In this document: positions 1-8,241 of the stretch, piece by piece | Position numbering within the stretch: the first letter of the stretch is position 1 | How the letters are laid out: the number at the start of each line of letters is the position of its first letter | Source: Calditrichota bacterium | Lineage (GTDB): Bacteria; CLD3 | Direction of reading: 5' to 3' | NCBI GenBank assembly: GCA_008501735.1 | Contig: QQUF01000033.1 | Location: 111,940 to 175,939, forward strand | Length of the DNA: 64,000 nucleotides | Notes under the pieces: generated by a model | The model's input: only the letters and a program-made list of their open reading frames with translations | Database searches by the model: none | Told to the model about the DNA's origin: nothing | Made by a program: the position numbers and the translations under genes

Positions 1-1426
1 AGCATTCTTCCCCTTTTGTATTTCCAAGAAATCTATTTTTAGACTCTTCATAAATAAAATGAACATCACAGCCTTCAGCCCAAATTAAGTCATCTTGACT
101 TAAACCATCAAAATCAGAAGGTGTTTCCCACGAACCTACAAATTCTTCTGGGTTCGAAAGCCTATAAATTCTATCGAAAAGACCATTATTTTCATAAGTT
201 AAATGATAAATTCTTTGCCTGTAAGGACTGCTTTGGCTTTCAAACTGAGCTTGTTCTACATAAACCCAATAACCGTCTTTCCTCTCACTCCAAATTGTCG
301 CAATTTTCATTCTTACATCAAAGATATAAGGATCATTTGAATTTTGTGCTTGTTCTTCACTACTGAAAGAACCTGTCAACCAATCAGAAAGTAAATCCAA
401 ATCTTTACTTTTACCAAACCCATTGATAGGAATTACAACTAATGAATCAGTTTGTGAGTTACTTTTAATTACTAATGAATCAGAGTGGGCATTAGTACTA
501 ATTGGTAAAAAAGTTACATTGAATGATTGAGACTCATTTGGAAGAATTGACATTGGAGTTGCTGCATCTGTTTCAAATCCTTTAAATTCATTTAAAAAAT
601 AAATTTCAGTGACTAATAATTCAGAATTTCCTTCATTTCTTAATGTTATACTTTTTGAAAATGATTCGCCAATCTCTGTATCCTCAAATTCTATATTTGG
701 AGTATCTGAAATAATTTGGCTAAAGGCTTCGTCTGCATTTCCGATAAATACTGTATGTTTTGGGTTTGCTTGATTACTAAAAATACTCATTTCGGCACTT
801 GCTTGTCCGATTGCTTGTGGTTTGTAAGTAAAATTAATAAAAGATGAATCTCCATTTGATATTTCAAGAGCTGTTACTAAAGCTGTTTCAAAGTTTCTAG
901 GAGGTGTAAATACAATATTTGAGATACGAACTGGTGAGTTTCCTAAATTTTTCACTTTCATATTTTTAGTAATTTCATTTGGAAAAACGACCGTTCCGAA
1001 GTCCAAAGTATCAATTTCAGTTCCAAGTAAAAAAGTTTGTGCTAGTCCTTTCCCTCTTAAAGTCATAATATTTGAACCACCTTTTGCATTGCTCGAAACC
1101 GAAAGTTTCCCTTCGTAATTAGTTACTGCATTTGGTGTAAAATTTATTTCAATTTTATGATTCTCACCACTTTCTAAGATTACTGGTAAAGAATCATTAG
1201 AAACACTAAAAATTAATGAAGAATCAATAGAAATTGAGTTTACTTCTAAAGGAAGGTCACCAACATTTTCAATTGTTAAAAATTGTGATGTTTTAAAAGT
1301 TACAGGAATATCGCTAAACTCCAATACTGCTGGGTTAAGATTAATTTCTGGTTTGCTTTCAATTTTGTCCTCAGAACAAGAGAACAGAAAAGTTAAACTC
1401 AGAAGAAATAAATATTTAAAATTCAT
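1..1426 (-). CDS. Lipoprotein with three Ig-like repeats and a C-terminal CpcT/CpeT-family domain (partial, cut by left edge)
   Basis: The frame is open from the ATG at 1426 to the window edge (475 codons, no stop). Residues 1-17 form a lipoprotein signal with lipobox L-F-S-C (Cys17). Residues about 30-335 hold three roughly 100-residue Ig-like repeats of the choice-of-anchor-D/ASPM-SPD-2-Hydin style, each starting like L-x-F-x-D/G and passing through E/K-N-x-G-(D/N)-(L/S). From about residue 341 the sequence matches the CpcT/CpeT family: LLSDWLTGSFSSEEQA, then W-V-Y-V-E-Q-A, P-Y-R-Q-R and an E-G-C motif. In cyanobacteria that family attaches bilins to phycobiliproteins; outside phototrophs its role is unknown. 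Nothing here suggests phycobiliproteins, so a lyase function is not claimed. It lies 10 bp downstream of the S8 protease gene and probably shares its transcript. The end of the domain is outside the window. Confidence 0.8.
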   Translation of the reverse strand, partial: MNFKYLFLLSLTFLFSCSEDKIESKPEINLNPAVLEFSDIPVTFKTSQFLTIENVGDLPLEVNSISIDSSLIFSVSNDSLPVILESGENHKIEINFTPNAVTNYEGKLSVSSNAKGGSNIMTLRGKGLAQTFLLGTEIDTLDFGTVVFPNEITKNMKVKNLGNSPVRISNIVFTPPRNFETALVTALEISNGDSSFINFTYKPQAIGQASAEMSIFSNQANPKHTVFIGNADEAFSQIISDTPNIEFEDTEIGESFSKSITLRNEGNSELLVTEIYFLNEFKGFETDAATPMSILPNESQSFNVTFLPISTNAHSDSLVIKSNSQTDSLVVIPINGFGKSKDLDLLSDWLTGSFSSEEQAQNSNDPYIFDVRMKIATIWSERKDGYWVYVEQAQFESQSSPYRQRIYHLTYENNGLFDRIYRLSNPEEFVGSWETPSDFDGLSQDDLIWAEGCDVHFIYEESKNRFLGNTKGEEC

Positions 1427-1436
1427 TTTTAAATCC

Positions 1437-4343
1437 TTAATGAATCAATGTCATTTTTTTAATTTCTTGAAATTTACCTGCACTTAATTTGTAAAAATAA
1501 ATTCCTGAAGAAACAAGCGAATTTTTAGAATCCGTTCCATTCCAAATCACAGTTCCTTTTTTTTCCTCAAGTTCAAATTCTTTAACTGTTTCACCCAAAA
1601 TATTAAAGATTACTAATTTCGCATTTTCAGAATTCGCAATTTCTAATTCATAATTAATTGAAGTTGTTGGGTTAAAAGGGTTTGGATAATTTTGACTTAA
1701 TTTGAAACTAAAAGGAGAATTGCTAATTTCTTTTGAATCTGCCAAAACGTCCCACCAAATCAGTAAGCTTTCCATAAAATTTTCTAATCCGCTAAGACTT
1801 GGGTTTGGGGATTCCAAAATTGCCGACAGTGAGAAACCAGAAACAACCGTTTTCCAATTTGTTCCAGAATTGTAAACAACTGCAGGAGAGAAATTAGAAC
1901 TTACTCCGTAGTTAAAAGCGGTTGTTCCATTCAGGTTTATCATTGCATCTTTTCCATTTTGCTGAACTCCGTTCACTGAATAAAGTTTGTCGTTTCCAAG
2001 AGGGTCGTTTTGAACACTTTTGATAAAACTGTTAGTTGTGCCATTTGCATCAATTTGGATTCCAAAAACATTGGTTCCCAAAATTGTTCCTGTTAAACTA
2101 TTTACAACATCTTCACCAGTAAGAAAAATATTTCCACCATTGTTCAAGAACGTTTCAATTGAATTCAAGTTTGCTGAATTCAAAGGATTTGTTCCAAAAT
2201 CACCAGTTTCCCAAATTACATTTTTATAAATTAATTGATTCAAAGTGTCTGCAGAAATTTCACCTCTTTCTACAACATTCCAATAGTAAAAAGGAATTTC
2301 CAAATCTTCTAAGGCAGTCAAATAATTCGCCTCATAATTTGCACCAGTGTCGTCGTCAATTAGCAAAACTTGAGTAGTTTTCAAGCTAAAAGTTTCTTGC
2401 AATGGATTTGAGTTTGCTACTACAAAAGTGTCAGGTAAAGATTTAATCTCAAAATTTAATTTTGGAACTAAACTTAAGTTAGAATAATTCAAAAATTCAC
2501 TGTACGAAACAGGAATTTGAGAAAAACTAAAGTTACCGTTTACATCACTCTGCACTGTTAATTTAACTTCGTCAATATTTCCATAATTGGCAAACAACTC
2601 AACTTTGACATTTTCAATTGGTTGAGAATTATCAGAAAGAATCGTCCCATTAAAATCTCCAAGAACTGAATTTTGTAAAACTGTATCTTGTTGAACAAAT
2701 TCACCTAAAGTTAGATTTTTTGAAATGATAAGTGGCTCAAATCCGAATTTGAAAACCTTTAATTCTTGTGTTCCCTGTGGAATCAAAACAGAATAATTTC
2801 CTAATGAATCTGTAGTTGTAATTTTACTCTGAGTTTCAACTCTTGCTCCTTCAATCGGATTTCCGAATGAATCTGTAATTTGTCCTTGGATTGTTCCACC
2901 AAGCAAATTGTAAGCACCTTGAATGTTTGGTCTAACTCCAATTTGTTTAAAACTTTGAGCTTGAGGTGAGCCTGAAGCCATAAACAAATCACGCAAATCT
3001 AACGCAGAAAGTGTTGCTGTTCCACCTGATACATTTTTGTAAAATCCTTGCAAACTTGCCAAAGCTCCTGTAACAATCGGTGAAGCAGAAGAAGTTCCAC
3101 CAAAAGAATTTGTGTACTCTTGGTTAACATCATTTGTGCCAAAAGTGATTTCTCCATAACCTGCTGTGTAAACTCCAGAACCCCAACCACTTAAGTCAAC
3201 AGTTTCACCGTAATTTGTAAACCATTCAGGAGCATTTGCACTTGGAGTTCCTGCTCCAATCGTAACTGCTCCGCTGTCGTTTGATTTCAAGAACCAATCA
3301 TTGTATTCAGGAGCATCTAAATCTTGTTGTCCATTTCCAGCAGCCTGAATCACAACTCTTCCGTCACCTGTTGCTGTTTGGATTGCAAAATATGCACTAA
3401 TGTTCCACTCGCAAGGAACTAAGCCAAATTGTGATGTTCCGCCAGTGTGATTTGGTCCAGGAATGTGAACTTCAAGTAAAATAAAATCACCTTGATTTAT
3501 TGAAAGTGAAGTTACCATTATTGTATTTCCAAATGAACCTCCAGCAGCCCAAGAATGAACACCAGCTGTTGCATCAGGAACAATTCCTGTAATTCCATAA
3601 CCATTATCTTGTCCGACCATTTCACCAAGAACCGCAGTTCCGTGGTCAAAATCCGAACCACTTCCAGGACTTGTTCCATTCAAAACATAATTTGGGTCAA
3701 TACAATAATCTTCGTGATTCTCGTTCCAAGCATTCTCTAAGTCAATTATAACAATTCCTTGACCTGTTCCACCAGGAATTGTCCAACCAAAATTTGCGTC
3801 AACACCAAGAGGTGCAGGACTTAAGTAACCTTGTGAACCTTGATAATTTGGAGTTGTCGGCGAAATGTCAGAAACGTTACAAACAGGAACTTTTGGAATC
3901 GGACAAGGAAAAGCAACTTCAACAAAATCTAAACGATTTAAGTCGTCAATTAAATTTTGAACTTCGGTTTTCGTACTTTTCTCAAATTCGGCAATAAAGA
4001 ATAAATTTAAATCAGGTAGGATTTTGTTAAGATTCTGCTCTGCTCTACTTCGAGACGCATTCAATTCTTCTTTTGGAGAAGTGTAAGATTTTCTTAGCAA
4101 AGTTAATTTTTGAGAATTTAAAACAGAATTTAACTGTTCTAATTTTTCAATATTTGTTGAGATTAGTTTTCCATCTACAAAATCAAATCCTTCGTTCTCC
4201 CAAATTTTGAATTCAATTTTATCTAAGTAAACGCCTTCAGTAACAAGGCTTTGATTTGGAGAATAGTTTACAATTCTACGTTCAGTTGAAAATAAATCTT
4301 GGGTAAGTAGTAGTGCTAAAAAGAGACTAAAGACAATTTGCAT
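1437..4343 (-). CDS. Secreted subtilisin-like (S8) serine protease with T9SS type A sorting domain
   Basis: 968 aa with an N-terminal signal peptide (about 1-19) and a propeptide-like region to about 175. The S8 domain shows Asp201 (I-I-D-L-E), His234 (D-H-G-T-A-V-L-G), oxyanion Asn337 (A-A-G-N-G) and Ser418 (G-G-T-S-S-A-S-P). Asp is followed by L-E rather than the usual S/T-G, as in some poorly characterised S8 subgroups. Residues about 480-640 contain two carboxypeptidase-regulatory-like beta-sandwich repeats, then a roughly 230-residue region. The last 85 residues (SQNYPNPFNPTTS to the end) are a FlgD-like/T9SS type A sorting domain, so secretion through the outer membrane by T9SS is expected. 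An AGGGAAA ribosome-binding site precedes the ATG. The CpcT/CpeT-like lipoprotein gene follows 10 bp downstream. Substrate unknown. Confidence 0.92.
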   Translation of the reverse strand: MQIVFSLFLALLLTQDLFSTERRIVNYSPNQSLVTEGVYLDKIEFKIWENEGFDFVDGKLISTNIEKLEQLNSVLNSQKLTLLRKSYTSPKEELNASRSRAEQNLNKILPDLNLFFIAEFEKSTKTEVQNLIDDLNRLDFVEVAFPCPIPKVPVCNVSDISPTTPNYQGSQGYLSPAPLGVDANFGWTIPGGTGQGIVIIDLENAWNENHEDYCIDPNYVLNGTSPGSGSDFDHGTAVLGEMVGQDNGYGITGIVPDATAGVHSWAAGGSFGNTIMVTSLSINQGDFILLEVHIPGPNHTGGTSQFGLVPCEWNISAYFAIQTATGDGRVVIQAAGNGQQDLDAPEYNDWFLKSNDSGAVTIGAGTPSANAPEWFTNYGETVDLSGWGSGVYTAGYGEITFGTNDVNQEYTNSFGGTSSASPIVTGALASLQGFYKNVSGGTATLSALDLRDLFMASGSPQAQSFKQIGVRPNIQGAYNLLGGTIQGQITDSFGNPIEGARVETQSKITTTDSLGNYSVLIPQGTQELKVFKFGFEPLIISKNLTLGEFVQQDTVLQNSVLGDFNGTILSDNSQPIENVKVELFANYGNIDEVKLTVQSDVNGNFSFSQIPVSYSEFLNYSNLSLVPKLNFEIKSLPDTFVVANSNPLQETFSLKTTQVLLIDDDTGANYEANYLTALEDLEIPFYYWNVVERGEISADTLNQLIYKNVIWETGDFGTNPLNSANLNSIETFLNNGGNIFLTGEDVVNSLTGTILGTNVFGIQIDANGTTNSFIKSVQNDPLGNDKLYSVNGVQQNGKDAMINLNGTTAFNYGVSSNFSPAVVYNSGTNWKTVVSGFSLSAILESPNPSLSGLENFMESLLIWWDVLADSKEISNSPFSFKLSQNYPNPFNPTTSINYELEIANSENAKLVIFNILGETVKEFELEEKKGTVIWNGTDSKNSLVSSGIYFYKLSAGKFQEIKKMTLIH

Positions 4344-4444
4344 AAGATTTCCCTGAAACTTTGGTTAAGGTTTTAAAAGTTAAGGATAGAAAATTGAAAA
4401 GATAATTTTTATTCCAATTATTAACAAGTTCAATTTCTCTTGGA

Positions 4445-4513
4445 GTGAGAACCCGACTCAGAGTCGGAATCTCACAACTCTTCTGAGATTCTCACTCCCA
4501 GTGAGGCTCTCAG
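4445..4513. repeat. BIME-like pair of 31-nt palindromes downstream of the RAYT gene
   Basis: Two hairpins lie side by side. Hairpin A (4445-4475) pairs GTGAGA and CCGACTC with GAGTCGG and TCTCAC around one central base, with a 2x2 internal loop. Hairpin B (4483-4513) pairs CTGAGA and CTCACT with AGTGAG and TCTCAG around CCC, also with a 2x2 internal loop. Both are exactly 31 nt. The same A+B pair recurs at 5176-5245 on the other side of the transposase gene, which is the arrangement of REP/BIME elements around RAYT genes. Confidence 0.85.
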
Positions 4514-4522
4514 TTTCTAAAA

Positions 4523-5071
4523 TCAAATCCAGTATTTTGCTTTAACTTCTGAAATTATCGTTTGCGAAAATTTGTAGTAGGATTTTGGGTTTTCAAATTT
4601 CGACAAAATTAGTTCTTTCTTAGGCAAACTTCCATTTCGCAATTCGACGTAATCTTGGAAACTGCTAAACTCCCAATCTTCTTGTTTGTCAACTAAATTT
4701 GCTCGTAATGGGTTTTGGTGAATGTAAGTTACAAGGTTTACAAAATAGCTTGGTTCATCAACCAATTTCATTTTCGCGTGTTTCTGAAACAAACTACCTT
4801 GCCTACGAAATCGTTTGTTAATTCCTCTTGTGTAAGAACTTTGTAAAGTGCCGATTTTACTTTTTAGCTCTGAAATGTCTTCTGAAATAATTTTAATCAA
4901 AAAATGAAAATGTGTTGGCATCAGACAGTAAGCAATTGTTTCAAGATGCTCGTCAAGGTGAAATCTGTATTTTCGTAAAAAGTAGATGTAGTTGTCTCTT
5001 TCTTTGAAAAGTAATTCACGATTGTTACTTCTGTTGTAAAAATGGTAGTAGTTGTCTTTGTAAAGTTCCAT
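4523..5071 (-). CDS. REP-associated tyrosine transposase (RAYT, Y1/HUH family)
   Basis: 182 aa, the normal size of the family. The HUH motif is M-P-T-H-F-H-F-L-I (His54, His56) and the probable nucleophile is Tyr116 in T-Y-I-H-Q-N-P-L-R-A. The start is supported by a GAGGA site 5 bases upstream of the ATG at 5071. RAYTs are domesticated single-strand transposases that recognise REP hairpins and are usually single-copy; they lack the cargo and paired ends of IS200/IS605 elements. Here the gene is bracketed by 31-nt palindromes at 4445-4513, 5099-5129 and 5176-5245, its likely substrates. It sits between a secreted protease gene and a polysaccharide operon, unrelated to either. The reading frame is intact, so it is probably functional. 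Confidence 0.92.
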   Translation of the reverse strand: MELYKDNYYHFYNRSNNRELLFKERDNYIYFLRKYRFHLDEHLETIAYCLMPTHFHFLIKIISEDISELKSKIGTLQSSYTRGINKRFRRQGSLFQKHAKMKLVDEPSYFVNLVTYIHQNPLRANLVDKQEDWEFSSFQDYVELRNGSLPKKELILSKFENPKSYYKFSQTIISEVKAKYWI

Positions 5072-5098
5072 TTATTCCTCATCTTCTGAGATTCATCT

Positions 5099-5129
5099 CT
5101 GAGATTCTCACTTCCAGTGAGGCTCTCAG
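5099..5129. repeat. Single 31-nt REP-like palindrome (type B) just upstream of the RAYT start
   Basis: It pairs CTGAGA and CTCACT with AGTGAG and TCTCAG around a TCC loop, differing from the 4483 copy only in the loop. A partial extra copy of the left arm (TCTGAGATTCATCT) precedes it at about 5084-5097. It lies 28 bp upstream of the RAYT start codon, so it could also affect expression of that gene. Confidence 0.8.
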
Positions 5130-5175
5130 TTTGATTTTAAAGTTTAGCGAGAAAGCCCGTTTTAATGTTTAGCGA

Positions 5176-5245
5176 GTGAGAGCCCGACTCAGAGTCGGAA
5201 TCTCACAAAATCCTCTGAGATTCTCACTCCCAGTGAGGCTCTCAG
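5176..5245. repeat. Second BIME-like pair of 31-nt palindromes (A+B)
   Basis: Hairpin A (5176-5206) and hairpin B (5215-5245) repeat those at 4445-4513 in the same order and orientation, almost base for base, separated by 8 bases. The preceding 5140-5175 contains two copies of TTTAGCGAG, which look like a decayed further unit. The pair ends 10 bp from the stop of the downstream sugar-transferase gene. Confidence 0.85.
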
Positions 5246-5255
5246 TTAAAGTTGT

Positions 5256-6641
5256 CTAATAAGCACTTTTATCGAAAAACACTTTTACGCAGGTGATTAA
5301 AATTATCTTGAAGTCAAATCTGAAGCTCCAATTTTCGATATAAAATGTGTCGTATTCAATTCTGCGTTGAATGGAAGAATCTCCTCGAAATCCATTTATT
5401 TGAGCCCAACCTGTAATTCCAGTTTTTACTTGGTGTCTGCTCATATAATTTTGGAAATCTTCTCGGAATTTTTCTGCAAAATGTGGTCTTTCGGGTCTTG
5501 GACCAACAACACTCATTTGACCTTTTAAAACATTCCAAAATTGTGGCAATTCATCAAGAGAAGTTTTCCTCAAAATTTTTCCAATTACTGTAACTCTTTT
5601 GTCATTTTCAGTTGTCCACTTTGTATCAGACTCTTTAACAATCTGCTCAAACATTGTTCTAAATTTATAAATTGAAAAAGGTTTATTGTCTAATCCTAAC
5701 CTCTCCTGTTTAAAGAGAATTTTGCCTTTTGAAGTAAACTTTATCCCAAGAGCAATTAGTAAAAAAACAGGAGAAAAGACTATTAACACAAAAGAAGAAA
5801 AAAGAATATCAAAAATTCTTTTAAAGATTCGATTTCTAAATCTTGCTAATGGAGTCGGCTGTACGGAGACCAAAAAATTATCTACGACTCTTTCAATTTT
5901 AATATTCGAGTTATTAATCGCTTCACTAAAATTTGGCAAAATTTGAATCTTAATCCCTTCACTATGACAAAAATTTATTTCCCTAAAGATATTCTCTGAA
6001 TCACCTTTTTCAGGAATCGAAAAAAAGACGATTCTTGTATGATTTTGCTTCACGTAGTTTCTTAAATCAGAAATATTGCCCAAAAGATTTTTTTCTCCCG
6101 AATCGTCAAAAAAACCTAAAAAATTTAAGTCTTGAGTCGTGTCATTTATAAGCCTTTCAACAAGATTAACTGCTTTTTTATCTTTCCCTACTATGACGAA
6201 TCCTTCTCTACCTGACTTTGAGAAAATGAATTTTTTGTAAAGGGAACCAAAGAAAATGTGAACTATTGAAGTAATTGAAAAATTCAGAAGCCAAAAATAC
6301 CCGACAGTTAAACGAGAAAATGAAGGTCCTCGAAAAAAGAAAATGAATCCCAAAACTCCTGCAACTACAAGAGTTACTTTCAAAAAAGTACTTCTCAAAA
6401 TCCAAGTAAATTGCTGTACCGGAAGATTTGAATAGTGGTCTTGATTCATAAAAATGAAGATTTCTCCAATTGTAAAAACAAGACTTAAAAGAAAATAATA
6501 CTGTGGGTCGTAAGGTGCAGGAGGAATTCCGCCAATCATTAAATCAAAGCGTAAAAACAGTGCAAGTTCAAATATTAATAGAATTGCGAAAAAGTCAACA
6601 ACGATTAGAATTAATTTAAATTGATTTAATCGTTCTCGCAT
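5256..6641 (-). CDS. Polyprenyl-phosphate sugar-1-phosphate transferase (WcaJ/PssY-like, bacterial sugar transferase family)
   Basis: 461 aa. Four N-terminal membrane segments (about 10-32, 46-66, 86-104, 113-133) lead into a CoA-binding-like Rossmann region (about 145-240). A membrane helix at about 278-300 then precedes the C-terminal catalytic domain with Y-K-F-R-T-M (325-330), the Asp-Glu dyad D363-E364 in S-L-D-E-L-P-Q, and V-V-G-P-R-P-E-R-P (378-386). Enzymes of this family move a sugar phosphate from a nucleotide sugar to undecaprenyl phosphate, the first step of capsule, exopolysaccharide or O-unit assembly. Its start overlaps the end of the GT2 gene by 26 bp, so the two are translationally coupled. 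No polymerase or flippase is present in the window. Confidence 0.93.
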   Translation of the reverse strand: MRERLNQFKLILIVVDFFAILLIFELALFLRFDLMIGGIPPAPYDPQYYFLLSLVFTIGEIFIFMNQDHYSNLPVQQFTWILRSTFLKVTLVVAGVLGFIFFFRGPSFSRLTVGYFWLLNFSITSIVHIFFGSLYKKFIFSKSGREGFVIVGKDKKAVNLVERLINDTTQDLNFLGFFDDSGEKNLLGNISDLRNYVKQNHTRIVFFSIPEKGDSENIFREINFCHSEGIKIQILPNFSEAINNSNIKIERVVDNFLVSVQPTPLARFRNRIFKRIFDILFSSFVLIVFSPVFLLIALGIKFTSKGKILFKQERLGLDNKPFSIYKFRTMFEQIVKESDTKWTTENDKRVTVIGKILRKTSLDELPQFWNVLKGQMSVVGPRPERPHFAEKFREDFQNYMSRHQVKTGITGWAQINGFRGDSSIQRRIEYDTFYIENWSFRFDFKIILITCVKVFFDKSAY

Positions 6642-7509
6642 AATTTCTTGCTCTAAAGGGAGTTAAAATTAATTTTATTAAAAAACTTACAATTATGCCA
6701 ATGTAAACAATAAATCCAATTCCAAGAGAATATTTTTGTGCAAAATGTTTGTTGAAAAATATTAACATTGCCTTATAAAATTCCAAAAGCGCTTTAAAAT
6801 TTGTTAGATTTTTACTGCTCACACTCTTGAGATGGGTTATTTGTACTTCACCAAAATAAGCGTTTTCAAATCCTGCTTTTTTCGCTCTTAAACAAAAATC
6901 TAGATCCTCACCATACATAAAAAAATCTTCATCAAAATATCCAATTTCCTCTAGCAAAGACTTACGGCAAAGCATAAAAGCTCCTGAAATTGCATCAACT
7001 AAAAAGTTGTCTTTTTCTGGAAAAGTCGAAAGATTGTAAGCTGTAAACTTTGGATTTTTGGGAAAGAGTTTGTGTAAAAAGAAAAGCCTGTAAAATGACG
7101 TTTCAGGAGTTGGGAAACTTCTTTTACAAGCTGGGTCAATTTTCCCATCACTTAAAGTCAGTCTTGGAGTTACAAATCCGAATTTGTCATTTTTTTTAAT
7201 GTTGGAAAGAAGGAAATCTAAAGCATTTTGGTTTACAATAGCATCAGGATTTAGAATTAAAACAAATTCGCCTGTTGTTTGTTTTAAAACCAAATTATTA
7301 GCTTTTCCAAAACCTAAATTTTGAGAGTTTTGAGTGAATGTTACTTTTGGAAAATGTTCGGAAATAATTTTTTGAGTAGAGTCTTTTGAGTTATTGTCAA
7401 CAACAAAAATTTCTTTTTTTATGAATTTTGTACTTTCAAAAAGTGCTTCCAAACAACTCTGAATTGTGGATTCTGAATTGTAAGTAACGATTACAACTGA
7501 AAGTAACAT
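6616..7509 (-). CDS. Family 2 glycosyltransferase (rhamnosyltransferase-like)
   Basis: 297 aa. The GT-A fold is shown by V-I-V-T-Y-N-S at the N-terminus, the nucleotide-binding V-V-D-N-N-S (37-41), the DXD-equivalent N-P-D-A (87-90) and the acceptor-side motif G-E-D-L-D-F-C. A C-terminal hydrophobic segment (about 262-285) may anchor it to the inner membrane. This architecture is typical of WbbL/RfbF-like enzymes that extend lipid-linked O-antigen or exopolysaccharide units, often with rhamnose; the true sugar cannot be read from sequence. The gene abuts the dolichyl-phosphate-mannose-synthase-like gene at 7510 and overlaps the sugar-transferase gene by 26 bp, so it lies in the middle of one polysaccharide operon. 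Confidence 0.9.
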   Translation of the reverse strand: MLLSVVIVTYNSESTIQSCLEALFESTKFIKKEIFVVDNNSKDSTQKIISEHFPKVTFTQNSQNLGFGKANNLVLKQTTGEFVLILNPDAIVNQNALDFLLSNIKKNDKFGFVTPRLTLSDGKIDPACKRSFPTPETSFYRLFFLHKLFPKNPKFTAYNLSTFPEKDNFLVDAISGAFMLCRKSLLEEIGYFDEDFFMYGEDLDFCLRAKKAGFENAYFGEVQITHLKSVSSKNLTNFKALLEFYKAMLIFFNKHFAQKYSLGIGFIVYIGIIVSFLIKLILTPFRARNYARTIKSI

Positions 7510-8232
7510 CTACTTGTAATTACCAAAAATTTTGCCAAGTCTTAGTCGCCAAACCAAAAAAGCTGCTTCCCAAATTATATCAGGGTGCATTTTGGAAGTT
7601 CCTCTTTCTCGGTCTCTAAAAATTATAGGAATTTCTTTAACACGAAAATTTCTAACCCAAATCTTGAAGTTAATTTCAATTTGGAAAGAATATCCATCGG
7701 AATGAACTCGGTTTAAATCTATCGCTTTAAGTGCTTCAATACGAATACATTTAAATCCGCCAGTTGCATCTTTGATTGGCATTCCTGTAATGATTTTTGA
7801 ATAAACATTTGCAAAGTAGCTCAAAAGCAATCGGCTAAGAGGCCAGTTTACAACATTGACTCCAGTAATGTAACGTGAGCCAATTACTAAATCATTGTCT
7901 TTGATAGTTTCTAAAAATTGCCTTAGAACTTCTGGACTGTGCGAGAAATCTGCGTCCATTTGGCAAACAATATCATAATTATTTTCGATTGCCCATTGGA
8001 ATCCTTTTACGTAAGCAGTTCCAAGACCAAGTTTGCCTTCTCTTTGCAAAAGGTGAATTTTAGGATTAATTTTGGAAAGGTCTTTAACGATTTCAGCAGT
8101 TCCATCTGGTGAATTGTCGTCAATTACCAAAATCTCAACACCCAAATTAAGATTTTCTATACTTTCAAGAATTAGGGATATATTCTCTGATTCGTTGTAA
8201 GTAGGAATAATTACTAAAGTTTTCTCACTCAT
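7510..8232 (-). CDS. Polyprenol monophosphomannose synthase-like glycosyltransferase (Dpm1 family, GT2)
   Basis: 240 aa with I-P-T-Y-N-E (9-14), V-I-D-D-N-S-P-D-G-T (36-45) and the DXD motif M-D-A-D-F-S-H-S-P (92-100), the hallmarks of dolichol-phosphate mannose synthase-like enzymes. Members transfer a hexose, commonly mannose, to polyprenyl phosphate at the inner membrane. There is no C-terminal membrane domain, as in the short bacterial form. It ends exactly where the next GT2 begins (7509/7510), implying cotranscription with the surface-polysaccharide genes. A TlpA-like gene lies 9 bp upstream. The product could feed a GT-C protein O-mannosyltransferase, but none is in view. Confidence 0.9.
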   Translation of the reverse strand: MSEKTLVIIPTYNESENISLILESIENLNLGVEILVIDDNSPDGTAEIVKDLSKINPKIHLLQREGKLGLGTAYVKGFQWAIENNYDIVCQMDADFSHSPEVLRQFLETIKDNDLVIGSRYITGVNVVNWPLSRLLLSYFANVYSKIITGMPIKDATGGFKCIRIEALKAIDLNRVHSDGYSFQIEINFKIWVRNFRVKEIPIIFRDRERGTSKMHPDIIWEAAFLVWRLRLGKIFGNYK

Positions 8233-8241
8233 TAATTCAAC

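Noticed and set aside
121-366. 81-codon plus-strand reading frame
   Set aside because: It lies opposite the CpcT/CpeT-like coding region, which has the better protein features and is open across the whole stretch.
4523-5071. Complete IS200/IS605-type insertion sequence
   Set aside because: The protein is of RAYT type, there is no tnpB, and the flanking palindromes are arranged as repeated pairs on both sides rather than as one distinct left end and one right end.
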